From Candidatus Bathyarchaeota archaeon (lineage in GTDB: Archaea; Thermoproteota; Bathyarchaeia; Bathyarchaeales; Bathycorpusculaceae), in NCBI GenBank assembly GCA_018396705.1, contig JAGTQZ010000002.1, positions 62,001-126,000 of the forward strand: DNA of 64,000 nt, written 5' to 3'. A program made the position numbers and the translations under genes. A model generated the notes under the pieces. The model searched no databases, had not been told where the DNA came from, and was given only the letters and a program-made list of their open reading frames with translations. Position 1 is the first letter of the stretch; the number at the start of each line of letters is the position of its first letter. Below are positions 34,618-42,237 of this stretch, in pieces.

Positions 34618-35691
34618 ATGTTATACGAAATAAACGAGAAAGTAATAAGACTTGAAAAAGAAGGAAAGAAAATTATAAAATTTAACCTTGGAGACCCCGA
34701 TCAACAAACTTCAATGGAGATTATTGAGGCTGCTTTTGAATCAATGAAAAAAGGTAAAACAAAATATGCCTCCGCCGCCGGAGAGAAAGAATTGAGAGAA
34801 ACTCTAGCTGAGATCCATGGTGTTAAAGCGGACAACATTGTGATAACTCCGGGTTCCAAGTGGGCGATTTTCGCTGTAATGTATCTATTATTTGAAAAAG
34901 GCGGCAACGTGATAATCCCGAGTCCACATTGGACAGCATATGACTTAGCAGCCAAAAGCTTAGGTGCTGATGTGAAGCTTATAAAAACTAAGTTTGAGTC
35001 AAATTGGGAAGTGAAAGCTGAAGATCTAGAGGCGCTTATTGATGAGAAAACAAAGTTGATCATACTTAACAATCCTAACAATCCCACAAGCAAAGTAATG
35101 GCTGAAAAAGTTGTAAAGAGAATAGTGGACATAGCTAATAGTAAAGGTGTAAAAATTCTGTCAGACGAAGTTTATGCAGACATAAGTTTCGTCAAAACCA
35201 AAAGCCTTCTGGATTTTGGAGGCGAACCCATAATAGTTAAGAGTTTCTCTAAAACGTTTGCCATGACTGGATGGAGGATAGGCTACTTAATCGCGGATAA
35301 AACGCTTGTAGACAAAATTATAAAACTTAATCAAATAACGTTGACAAATGTCCCCGTTTTTATACAAGATGCGGCTATGAAGGCGCTGGAGCTTAGACAT
35401 GAAATTGCGTCAAGGCTACGAGATGAGTACCGGAAAAGGGCGGATTTAGCTTGTAAAATATTTTCGGGAACAAAATTGAAGTTTACAAAGCCCGATGCAC
35501 CCTTCTATATATTCCCAAAACTTGACGGATTGGATTCTGAAAGATTTTCTTTTGACCTTTTGGATAAAGGAGTTGCAGTAACTCCAGGAACATCATTTGG
35601 CGATTATAAAGAACACTTTAGAATATCCTTAACAGCACCGGACGATGAAATTGAGACAGGCCTTAAGATAATCGCTGAGGCTTTTAAATGA
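34618..35691 (+). CDS. Class I aminotransferase (aspartate/aromatic), short N-terminus
   Basis: Fold-type I PLP aminotransferase, 357 aa. NNPNNPTSKV near residue 142, SDEVYADISFV near 182 and SFSKTFAMTGWRIGYL near 211 (PLP lysine) are present, and FRISLTAPDDEIE carries the substrate Arg. Position between chorismate mutase and tyrA suggests it makes Phe and Tyr from their keto acids. Compared with relatives it lacks about 20-25 N-terminal residues. A TATA-like TTAAATATTC (about 34578-34587) predicts a start just before the ATG, so it may have its own promoter. Confidence 0.85.
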   Translation: MLYEINEKVIRLEKEGKKIIKFNLGDPDQQTSMEIIEAAFESMKKGKTKYASAAGEKELRETLAEIHGVKADNIVITPGSKWAIFAVMYLLFEKGGNVIIPSPHWTAYDLAAKSLGADVKLIKTKFESNWEVKAEDLEALIDEKTKLIILNNPNNPTSKVMAEKVVKRIVDIANSKGVKILSDEVYADISFVKTKSLLDFGGEPIIVKSFSKTFAMTGWRIGYLIADKTLVDKIIKLNQITLTNVPVFIQDAAMKALELRHEIASRLRDEYRKRADLACKIFSGTKLKFTKPDAPFYIFPKLDGLDSERFSFDLLDKGVAVTPGTSFGDYKEHFRISLTAPDDEIETGLKIIAEAFK

Positions 35692-36560
35692 AAATAGCGA
35701 TAATAGGCGCCGGAAGAATGGGTAAATGGTTTGCTAAATTCTTTCTAGACCAAGGTTTTACCGTTATAGTTTCAGACAAGGACTCTGAGAAACTAAAAAG
35801 AATACGGGAAGAACTAAACGTCGAAACGGCAGACAATGTAAAAGCTGTGGAAAGTGCAGACCGTATATTCATATGTGTACCCATCGAAAACTTCGAAAAA
35901 GTGATAGAAGAGGTACATGCGCACATCCACTCTGGACAAGAGATTATGGACATATGCTCTGTTAAGGAAAACCCGGTAAACATAATGCATAGATATATTA
36001 AGAATGCTGTCTCACTTGGCACCCATCCAATGTTTGGTCCAGGCGCCCGAAGTATAAAAAACCAGAATTTCATTTTTACACCTACAAACGCTGAGGAAGA
36101 GGCTTTAGCGAAAAATTTTGGAGCATGGCTGGAAAGTAAAGGTGCCAAAGTTTTCTTTATGACTCCACGGGAACATGACAAGCTCATGTCAGTTGTAATA
36201 GGGTTCCCCTATTTTTTAAGCTGCGTTGTCTGCGATACAATATTAAGTCATGGACAGTTTGCAAAGACGAAAGAAATTTCTGGAGTAAGCTACAAGCTAC
36301 TGTTAACAATAATTGAAGCCATGACTTCGGAACAAACAGAGCTTGCAGTAAGTATACAAACGGGGATTTCAGAAATGGACAAGCTTGGAGAACTTTTCTT
36401 GGATAAAACGAAAGAATGGCTGGAAATATTAAAACAAAAAGATAAAACTGCGTTTATCAAAAAAGTGGAGCTGCTGAAAAGCAAACTGTCCAAGGCAGAT
36501 CCGCAGTTTTTCAAAGCTTATGAGTCCATGTATAGAATGCTTGAGGCTCTTGAAAACTGA
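35688..36560 (+). CDS. tyrA: Prephenate dehydrogenase
   Basis: TyrA-type NAD(P)-dependent dehydrogenase, 290 aa. IIGAGRMGKWFAKFF opens the Rossmann fold, SLGTHPMFGPGARSIKNQNF near residue 105 is the prephenate/catalytic His stretch, and REHDKLMSVVIGFPYFLS near 165 follows. The C-terminal 100 residues are helical, without an ACT domain. It overlaps the aminotransferase by 4 bp and ends the aromatic operon. Confidence 0.88.
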   Translation: MKIAIIGAGRMGKWFAKFFLDQGFTVIVSDKDSEKLKRIREELNVETADNVKAVESADRIFICVPIENFEKVIEEVHAHIHSGQEIMDICSVKENPVNIMHRYIKNAVSLGTHPMFGPGARSIKNQNFIFTPTNAEEEALAKNFGAWLESKGAKVFFMTPREHDKLMSVVIGFPYFLSCVVCDTILSHGQFAKTKEISGVSYKLLLTIIEAMTSEQTELAVSIQTGISEMDKLGELFLDKTKEWLEILKQKDKTAFIKKVELLKSKLSKADPQFFKAYESMYRMLEALEN

Positions 36561-36699
36561 TAATTTAAGCTGGAATATTTTTAGTTATGTCCGATGCGAA
36601 AATATACTCGATATCTGAAATTAGAGTGTAAAATATATCTATATTTGGAATATGTATTAATTAAAACAACTGCATATTGCCCTAACTGGTGTCCCAAGT

Positions 36700-36786
36700 T
36701 TGGATGAACGGCAACTTCGAAAAATGCTGAGGCAGATGGGTTATCCAGAAAAATCTATTGAAGCGGTTCTTAAATGGTATAAATGA
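36700..36786 (+). CDS. Tiny helical ORF upstream of PadR gene
   Basis: TTG 36700 with GGTG eight nt upstream opens a 28-codon frame (LDERQLRKMLRQMGYPEKSI...). The sequence looks like an amphipathic basic helix pair of real protein character, and AT-rich TATA-like DNA lies upstream (36630-36660). It could be a microprotein or the remnant C-terminus of a lost gene. No function can be assigned. Confidence 0.35.
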   Translation: MDERQLRKMLRQMGYPEKSIEAVLKWYK

Positions 36787-36808
36787 AAGTTCTTGTATTC
36801 AAGCCGTT

Positions 36809-37135
36809 TTATTTCTCTCCGATCAATTCTACAAGAAACTCTTTGGCTGTCTTCGTGAATGTTTCCCGCATTTTTTGGAGGAGTTCCTCCCCTTTTTTCG
36901 TTAAGGTGTAATGTTTGATCTTGCGATTGCCCTTTAAAGTCCATTGGCTGCTTGCAAATCCCTCCATTTCAAGTCTATGCAGAAAGGGGTAAACTATGCT
37001 GGGTTTCAGTGTTCTTCCAGTTAGTTTCTTAAATTCAGATATGAGCTCGTATCCGTGTCTTGGCTTATGCGACAAAAGCCATAGTATTACTGGTTTTTCG
37101 AGACTGCGAAGGAAAGCGTCGCTGATTCTAACCAT
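36809..37135 (-). CDS. PadR-family regulator
   Basis: A 108-aa winged-helix protein of the PadR family: LWLLSHKPRHGYELISEFKKLTG is the first helix-turn-helix, TLKPSIVYPFLHRLEMEGFASS the recognition helix and following strand, and KHYTLTKKGEELLQKM the wing. Dimeric PadR proteins usually repress neighbouring or self promoters. It is transcribed divergently from the paralogue at 37256. Confidence 0.85.
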   Translation of the reverse strand: MVRISDAFLRSLEKPVILWLLSHKPRHGYELISEFKKLTGRTLKPSIVYPFLHRLEMEGFASSQWTLKGNRKIKHYTLTKKGEELLQKMRETFTKTAKEFLVELIGEK

Positions 37136-37163
37136 AGGCTTTCAAGCAAAATAATTTAAACCA

Positions 37164-37225
37164 TGATATATCAAACTTTCCATATTAAGAATGCTTATAT
37201 TCCATGTCAATTTAAGCCTACATGT
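37164..37225. promoter_or_regulatory. Palindromes between divergent PadR genes
   Basis: TGATATATCA (37164-37173) is a perfect palindrome, and CATGT (37203-37207) with ACATG (37220-37224) forms a 5-bp inverted repeat 12 nt apart. PadR operators commonly contain ATGT...ACAT, though usually with an 8-nt spacer. These are candidate operator sites. Confidence 0.4.
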
Positions 37226-37255
37226 AGAAATTAATCTCTGGTAGGGCTCCCTCAT

Positions 37256-37588
37256 ATGGCTGAATTGGAGCAAGAAATTTTAAAAGCCGTTGTCAGAGGC
37301 TTCAGTAGGGTCATGATTTTATGGCTTCTAACAAAAGCATCCATGTCTGGATATGGTATTACAAGGGAGTTAAAACGATTAGCTGGATGGAGTTTCCGCC
37401 CAGGGGTTGTCTATCCTCTGCTTTATGAACTTGAAGAAAGCGGTTTAATACAGGGAAAATGGATGGAAAAGGGGAGAAGACGTATAAAGTATTATTCAAC
37501 AACTGAAAATGGTGTCAAACTCTTGAATCGTGTTAAAGACCTACTCGGGGCACCTGTTAAAGAAGTATTAAAAGAAATTATGCTTTGA
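37256..37588 (+). CDS. PadR-family regulator
   Basis: A 110-aa PadR winged-helix protein: MILWLLTKASMSGYGITREL, FRPGVVYPLLYELEESGLIQG and IKYYSTTENGVKLLNRV correspond to the first HTH helices, recognition helix and wing. It is a clear paralogue of the divergent gene at 36809. It lies 71 bp before porG and could regulate it, but nothing in the sequence proves that. Confidence 0.85.
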   Translation: MAELEQEILKAVVRGFSRVMILWLLTKASMSGYGITRELKRLAGWSFRPGVVYPLLYELEESGLIQGKWMEKGRRRIKYYSTTENGVKLLNRVKDLLGAPVKEVLKEIML

Positions 37589-37659
37589 TGTATGTCTTTC
37601 TACTTTTATCTCAGAAAAACGTATATTGTAGTAACTGCTATCCTCGAAGTCTATGAGGA

Positions 37660-38226
37660 ATGGCCTTGAAAAAGGTTATCGAAGTTAGGTGGCATGGCAG
37701 AGGCGGACAGGGAGCGTGGACGGCCAGCGAATTACTTGCGAGAGCTGCGATTTATGAAGGTAAATATATTCAATCTTTTCCGGAGTTTGGCCCTGAAAGA
37801 ATGGGGGCACCTGTATCAGCTTTCACGAGGATAAGCCTTGAACCTATTCGAGTGCATTGTGCAATTTATAATCCTGATGTTGTTGTGGTTTTAGACCCGA
37901 CGCTGTTGAAAACTGTGCCCGTTACTGAGGGAGTTGGTAAGGGAGGAAAGCTTATAATAAATTCGAAGGAAAGCCCGAACAATGTTAAGAAAGCTTTAAA
38001 AGAGAGTGAACTTGAAGTCTGGACTGTTCCAGCAACTGAAATAGCCATAAAAATTTTGGGTTTGCCCATAACAAGCACAGCCATGCTTGGAGCTGTTGCA
38101 CGGGCCACAGGTCTGGTTAGCTTGGAAAGCCTTAAAAAAACGGTTAAGGAACGTTTTAGAAGCGACATAGCTGAGAAAAACTTTGCTGTCATAGAGGAAG
38201 CCTATAAGGAGGCACGTTCCACATGA
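37660..38226 (+). CDS. porG: 2-oxoacid:ferredoxin oxidoreductase, gamma subunit
   Basis: Gamma subunit, 188 aa. RWHGRGGQGAWTASELLARAA at residues 10-30 and FPEFGPERMGAPVSAFTR near 40 are the family signatures. With the delta, alpha and beta genes that follow it makes a four-subunit enzyme of the archaeal pyruvate (or 2-oxoisovalerate) oxidoreductase type, which reversibly links 2-oxoacid to acyl-CoA, CO2 and reduced ferredoxin. It overlaps porD by 4 bp. Confidence 0.93.
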   Translation: MALKKVIEVRWHGRGGQGAWTASELLARAAIYEGKYIQSFPEFGPERMGAPVSAFTRISLEPIRVHCAIYNPDVVVVLDPTLLKTVPVTEGVGKGGKLIINSKESPNNVKKALKESELEVWTVPATEIAIKILGLPITSTAMLGAVARATGLVSLESLKKTVKERFRSDIAEKNFAVIEEAYKEARST

Positions 38227-38507
38227 CTTCTAAAGAAGAAGAGAAAAGTTGGAAAGAGATCTCTATTGCTGCGGTTTGCTGGAAACCAAGCACCGACTTT
38301 CTTACAGGTGATTGGAAAACCTTCAAGCCCGTAAGAGATTTGGGAAAGTGCATCCGTTGCCTTTTATGCGTAATGTTCTGCCCAGACGGCGCCATACATT
38401 GGATAGCTGAAAAAGGTGACATCGAATTTGACTACAACTACTGCAAGGGCTGCGGCATCTGCGCCAACGAGTGTCCTACTAAGGCGATAGAGATGAAAAT
38501 TGAATAA
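38223..38507 (+). CDS. porD: 2-oxoacid:ferredoxin oxidoreductase, delta subunit
   Basis: A 94-aa ferredoxin-like subunit with two [4Fe-4S] motifs: CIRCLLCVMFCP (near residue 41) and CKGCGICANECP (near 75). It passes electrons from the thiamine subunit to external ferredoxin. Confidence 0.93.
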   Translation: MTSKEEEKSWKEISIAAVCWKPSTDFLTGDWKTFKPVRDLGKCIRCLLCVMFCPDGAIHWIAEKGDIEFDYNYCKGCGICANECPTKAIEMKIE

Positions 38508-38523
38508 ATGGGAGATGCGTTTT

Positions 38524-39756
38524 ATGAAAAGTGTTGTCGAGCAAAAGTTTTTGGCTTTAAACGGGGACGAAGCTGTTGCATATGCCGTTAAGCAGTGCGA
38601 TGTAGATGTTGTGGCTGCTTATCCAATAACGCCCCAAACAATTATTGTTGAAAGGTTCAGTGAGTACGTGGCTAACGGCGAAGTTGAAACAGCTTTTATC
38701 TGTACAGAATCTGAACACAGCGCTTTAACGGCATGCTTGGCTGCCTCTTTGACTGGTGCAAGGGCCTTTACAGCTTCAGCTTCGGCGGGTTTAGCTTTGA
38801 TGCATGAAATGCTTTTCGTTGCGTCTGGATGCCGTGCACCAGTTGTCATGGCTATTGCGAATCGTGCTTTATCTGCCCCTTTGAACATTCATGGTGACCA
38901 ATCAGATACCATGGCACAGAGGGACAGCGGGTGGATTCAGATTTATGCGGAAAACGCACAAGAGGTTTACGACTCGGTTATACAAGCTTTCCGGATAGCG
39001 GAACATCCTGAGGTTCTATTGCCTACCATGGTTTGCCTTGAGGGTTTTCAATTGAGTCACTCGTTGGAGAACGTGAATGTGCTTCCAGACGATGTCGTGA
39101 AAAGGTTTGTGGGAGTACGTAAGTTTCCAAAGGTGCTTACTCATGAGGGAAAATTTGCGCCTTTAAGGCTTGACCCAGATAATCCAATGACCCTCGGGCC
39201 AGCAGCTTTTCCAAATTATTATTTTGAGTTCAAACGCCAACAGGAAGAGGCCATGAATAAAGCCCTCGAAGTCATTAGGCAAGTGCACGATGAATACGCT
39301 GAAATAAGTGGAAGAAGATATGGCAACGGGCTTCTCGACCCCTACTACCTTGATGACGCCGAAATTGCCACGGTATGTCTAGGTTCAACGGCGGGTACCG
39401 TGAAAACAGTTGTCGACGAGTTGAGAGCTGAAGGCGTTAAAGCTGGGCTTCTGCGAATTCGCACTTTTAGGCCATTTCCCGTAGAAGGGATCCGTAAAGC
39501 TTTGGAAAATGTAAAGGCCGTGGCTGTGATGGATAAAAGTATGAGTTTTGGCGGCCATGGTGGTGCTGTTTTTCATGAAGTTCGCCATGCCCTTTACGAT
39601 TCTGAAAAGCGACCCTTCGTTGTCGACTATATATATGGACTTGGTGGAAGAGATATAAATCCAATGCAAATCCGTGCAATTTATAGAGATCTTCAAGAAG
39701 TCCTCCAAAAAGGTCGTGTCGAAACTCCAATAAGATATGTAGGTCTAAGAGAGTAA
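38524..39756 (+). CDS. porA: 2-oxoacid:ferredoxin oxidoreductase, alpha subunit
   Basis: Alpha subunit, about 410 aa. AAYPITPQTIIVERFSEY near residue 33, ESEHSALTACLAASLTGARAF near 60 and HGDQSDTMAQRDSGWIQIYA near 125 are typical of PorA. I set the start at ATG 38524 with GGAG about 9 nt upstream; TTG 38500 would overlap porD. The HGDQSD stretch is closer to pyruvate than to 2-oxoglutarate enzymes as far as I can judge. Confidence 0.92.
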   Translation: MKSVVEQKFLALNGDEAVAYAVKQCDVDVVAAYPITPQTIIVERFSEYVANGEVETAFICTESEHSALTACLAASLTGARAFTASASAGLALMHEMLFVASGCRAPVVMAIANRALSAPLNIHGDQSDTMAQRDSGWIQIYAENAQEVYDSVIQAFRIAEHPEVLLPTMVCLEGFQLSHSLENVNVLPDDVVKRFVGVRKFPKVLTHEGKFAPLRLDPDNPMTLGPAAFPNYYFEFKRQQEEAMNKALEVIRQVHDEYAEISGRRYGNGLLDPYYLDDAEIATVCLGSTAGTVKTVVDELRAEGVKAGLLRIRTFRPFPVEGIRKALENVKAVAVMDKSMSFGGHGGAVFHEVRHALYDSEKRPFVVDYIYGLGGRDINPMQIRAIYRDLQEVLQKGRVETPIRYVGLRE

Positions 39757-39771
39757 GAGGAGAATAGTTAA

Positions 39772-40740
39772 ATGGATAGTGAAAAATGGGGGTTCACGGT
39801 CAAGGATATAGTTGAAAAACCAGACTTATTTATGTCTGGCCATAGAGCATGTGCGGGTTGTGCTCCAGCAATCGTTATGAGATTGATAATGAAAGCTGTT
39901 CGAGGCCCCACAATTGTGACGACGGCCACTGGTTGCATGGAAATAGTTTCAACACTGTACCCCTACACTTCTTGGGCCGTGCCTTGGCTTCACACAGCCT
40001 TTGAAAATGCCGCCGCAAATGCTTCAGGCATAGAATCAGCTATTAAAGTGTTGCGAAAAAAGGGCAGGATAAAAGGCGAGCACGTGGATGTCATCGCCAT
40101 TGCTGGAGACGGAGGCACATATGACATAGGCTTTCAAGCCCTCTCCGGAGCTGTGGAAAGAGGTCACGACTTCTTGTTTGTGCTTTATGATAATGAGGCG
40201 TATATGAACACGGGCATACAGAGAAGCGGAGGCACACCTCTAGGCGCGGCTACAACAACTTCGCCGGCTGGCCAAGTCATACCTGGCAAGCTTGAACCCA
40301 AAAAGCCCATAGCTGACATAATGGCGGCCCACGAAATTCCATATGTGGCTACGGCATCACCATATTACTGGCGTGATCTAATAACTAAAGCGCGGAAAGG
40401 CCTAGAAGTAGAAGGACCAGCGTTTCTACACGTTTTTGCACCATGCCCCCGAGGTTGGAGAAGCGACTCAGCAAAATCCATTGAGCTTTCCCGTTTGGCG
40501 GTGGAAACATGCATTTTCCCGTTATGGGAATGCATAAGAGGTGAATATCAGCTTTCAGCACCCAGCAAAGTCATAGCAATAGAACCTCAAAGGAAAAAGC
40601 CGGTGAAAGAATACTTAGCGATGCAAGGCCGGTTCAGACACTTATTCACATCAAAATATGAGAATCTTATCGACGAAATACAGCGAATAACAGATCAGAG
40701 ATGGCAAAACCTTCTCAAAAAATGCGGGATCACTAGCTAA
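39772..40740 (+). CDS. porB: 2-oxoacid:ferredoxin oxidoreductase, beta subunit
   Basis: Thiamine-diphosphate subunit, 322 aa. GHRACAGCAPAIVMRL near residue 23 provides two cluster cysteines, IAGDGGTYDIGFQALSGAVERGH near 108 the ThDP motif with NEAYMNTG after it, and FAPCPRGW near 223 another cluster cysteine. It completes porGDAB. For pyruvate, the operon supplies acetyl-CoA, a substrate of both LeuA-family enzymes in this window. Confidence 0.93.
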   Translation: MDSEKWGFTVKDIVEKPDLFMSGHRACAGCAPAIVMRLIMKAVRGPTIVTTATGCMEIVSTLYPYTSWAVPWLHTAFENAAANASGIESAIKVLRKKGRIKGEHVDVIAIAGDGGTYDIGFQALSGAVERGHDFLFVLYDNEAYMNTGIQRSGGTPLGAATTTSPAGQVIPGKLEPKKPIADIMAAHEIPYVATASPYYWRDLITKARKGLEVEGPAFLHVFAPCPRGWRSDSAKSIELSRLAVETCIFPLWECIRGEYQLSAPSKVIAIEPQRKKPVKEYLAMQGRFRHLFTSKYENLIDEIQRITDQRWQNLLKKCGITS

Positions 40741-40902
40741 GGTCCAGTCCTTTCTATCTCATTTTTAAGATTTTAACTTTTTAAACACCGTTTTCTCAGC
40801 GTCAAGTTTTTATTCAGCCTTTAATTACGCCGTTGAAAATGCAGTATGACAATCATGGTGGTAACAAGCATAACCTAGGAGGCTGACAACCCACTGGATT
40901 CA

Positions 40903-42234
40903 TTGCATATGACTAGCTTGTTTGCTTTTGTGGCGTCAATCCTCTTGACTTTTAAGCATCCAAAGGTTAAACTTCCATTCAAGCATGTTTATCTTCACTT
41001 AGATTATGGTTTAGCTCCAATATTATGTGTGGCTGTCTTATGGGTGACATCCGTGATAGATGCCAACTTTATTGTAAGGGGTATCGTTGGCTGTGAAAAC
41101 ATCAAACCCTACTCGATAATAATCTTGATATTATCTCTGGCATACATCTGTATTTCCTTAGATTTAACCGGATTGTTCAAGTACATCGCATTGCAGGTTA
41201 TAAAGTTAGCTGGGAATTCTGGCAAAAGGCTGTTCGTGTACTTTTTCATACTTACGTCTATACTGACACTTTTCACAAGCAACGATGTTGTAGTATTGAC
41301 GATTACCCCAATAATTTTATACATGTGCAGCAGTGTGGCCGTGTCACCTCTTCCATTCCTTCTCGCCCAGTTTTTCGCTGCTAATATTTCCGGCATGGGG
41401 CTCTATGTTGGAAATCCAACTAACATTGTGATTGCCGAAGCTTATGGAATTTCCTTTGCCGATTTTGCTAAATGGATGCTTCTGCCAGCAGTCTCCGCCA
41501 CTGTCACGTGCCTCATGCTGCTTTTGCTAGTTTTCCGTCGGAAACTACCTGACAGAATGCAACCACCGCATGTTAGCCCGCAACATGCTCTTAAGGACAG
41601 GAGGGGCGCCGTTTTTGGTTTAATCGTGCTTGGCGGCGCCATCTTCTTCATGAGTTTGCCGTCAGAGTGGACAGGGGTTCATCCATGGATGATTGCCTTG
41701 GCATCCGCATTTGTAATGTTTCTTTATAATTTGTTGCTGGCGCGATCCAATATCTTAACTGTTCCGAAAAGGATGCCGTGGAAAATAGCACCATTTCTAA
41801 TCGGACTTTTCGTCATAGTTGAAGGTATGGCTTCCTCGGGTTGGACCGATTTGCTTGCACTTCAACTTTCAAAAGTTTCTACAAGTCTTATAGCGGCTGT
41901 GCTTAGTGTAGGTTTTGCATCGTCGTTCGCCGCTGGTTTAATGAATAATCATCCCATGACAATATTCTTCGTTAAGGCTCTTCAAGGCTCAGCTTTTTCA
42001 ACTCCCCGGATCGTTAAGTTTGGCGCTATGTTAGCGCTTGTTGTTGGAAGCAATCTTGGAGCCAACTTTATGCTGACCGGAGCGCTTGCTGGGTTAATGT
42101 GGGCTAAAATTCTTTCAAACCATGGGTATACTATTTCATTTTCAGAATTCTCCAAATACGGTTTTCTAGTGATGCCTATTGTGGTAGTTGTGGCTTGTTT
42201 AATGCTTGTTGGTCTGATCTCTTTATTGGCATAA
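40903..42234 (+). CDS. ArsB/NhaD-type ion transporter
   Basis: An integral membrane protein of 443 aa with about 11-12 hydrophobic segments, in the ion transporter superfamily that includes ArsB, NhaD and citrate carriers. FTSNDVVVLTITPIILYM near residue 125 and ANISGMGLYVGNPTNIVIAEAYGISF near 160 are the conserved discontinuous-helix motifs, and SSFAAGLMNNHPMT near 345 is the second-half repeat. The substrate cannot be deduced. The start is TTG 40903 or ATG 40909; AGGAGG lies rather far upstream at 40877. Confidence 0.78.
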   Translation: MHMTSLFAFVASILLTFKHPKVKLPFKHVYLHLDYGLAPILCVAVLWVTSVIDANFIVRGIVGCENIKPYSIIILILSLAYICISLDLTGLFKYIALQVIKLAGNSGKRLFVYFFILTSILTLFTSNDVVVLTITPIILYMCSSVAVSPLPFLLAQFFAANISGMGLYVGNPTNIVIAEAYGISFADFAKWMLLPAVSATVTCLMLLLLVFRRKLPDRMQPPHVSPQHALKDRRGAVFGLIVLGGAIFFMSLPSEWTGVHPWMIALASAFVMFLYNLLLARSNILTVPKRMPWKIAPFLIGLFVIVEGMASSGWTDLLALQLSKVSTSLIAAVLSVGFASSFAAGLMNNHPMTIFFVKALQGSAFSTPRIVKFGAMLALVVGSNLGANFMLTGALAGLMWAKILSNHGYTISFSEFSKYGFLVMPIVVVVACLMLVGLISLLA

Positions 42235-42237
42235 TGG

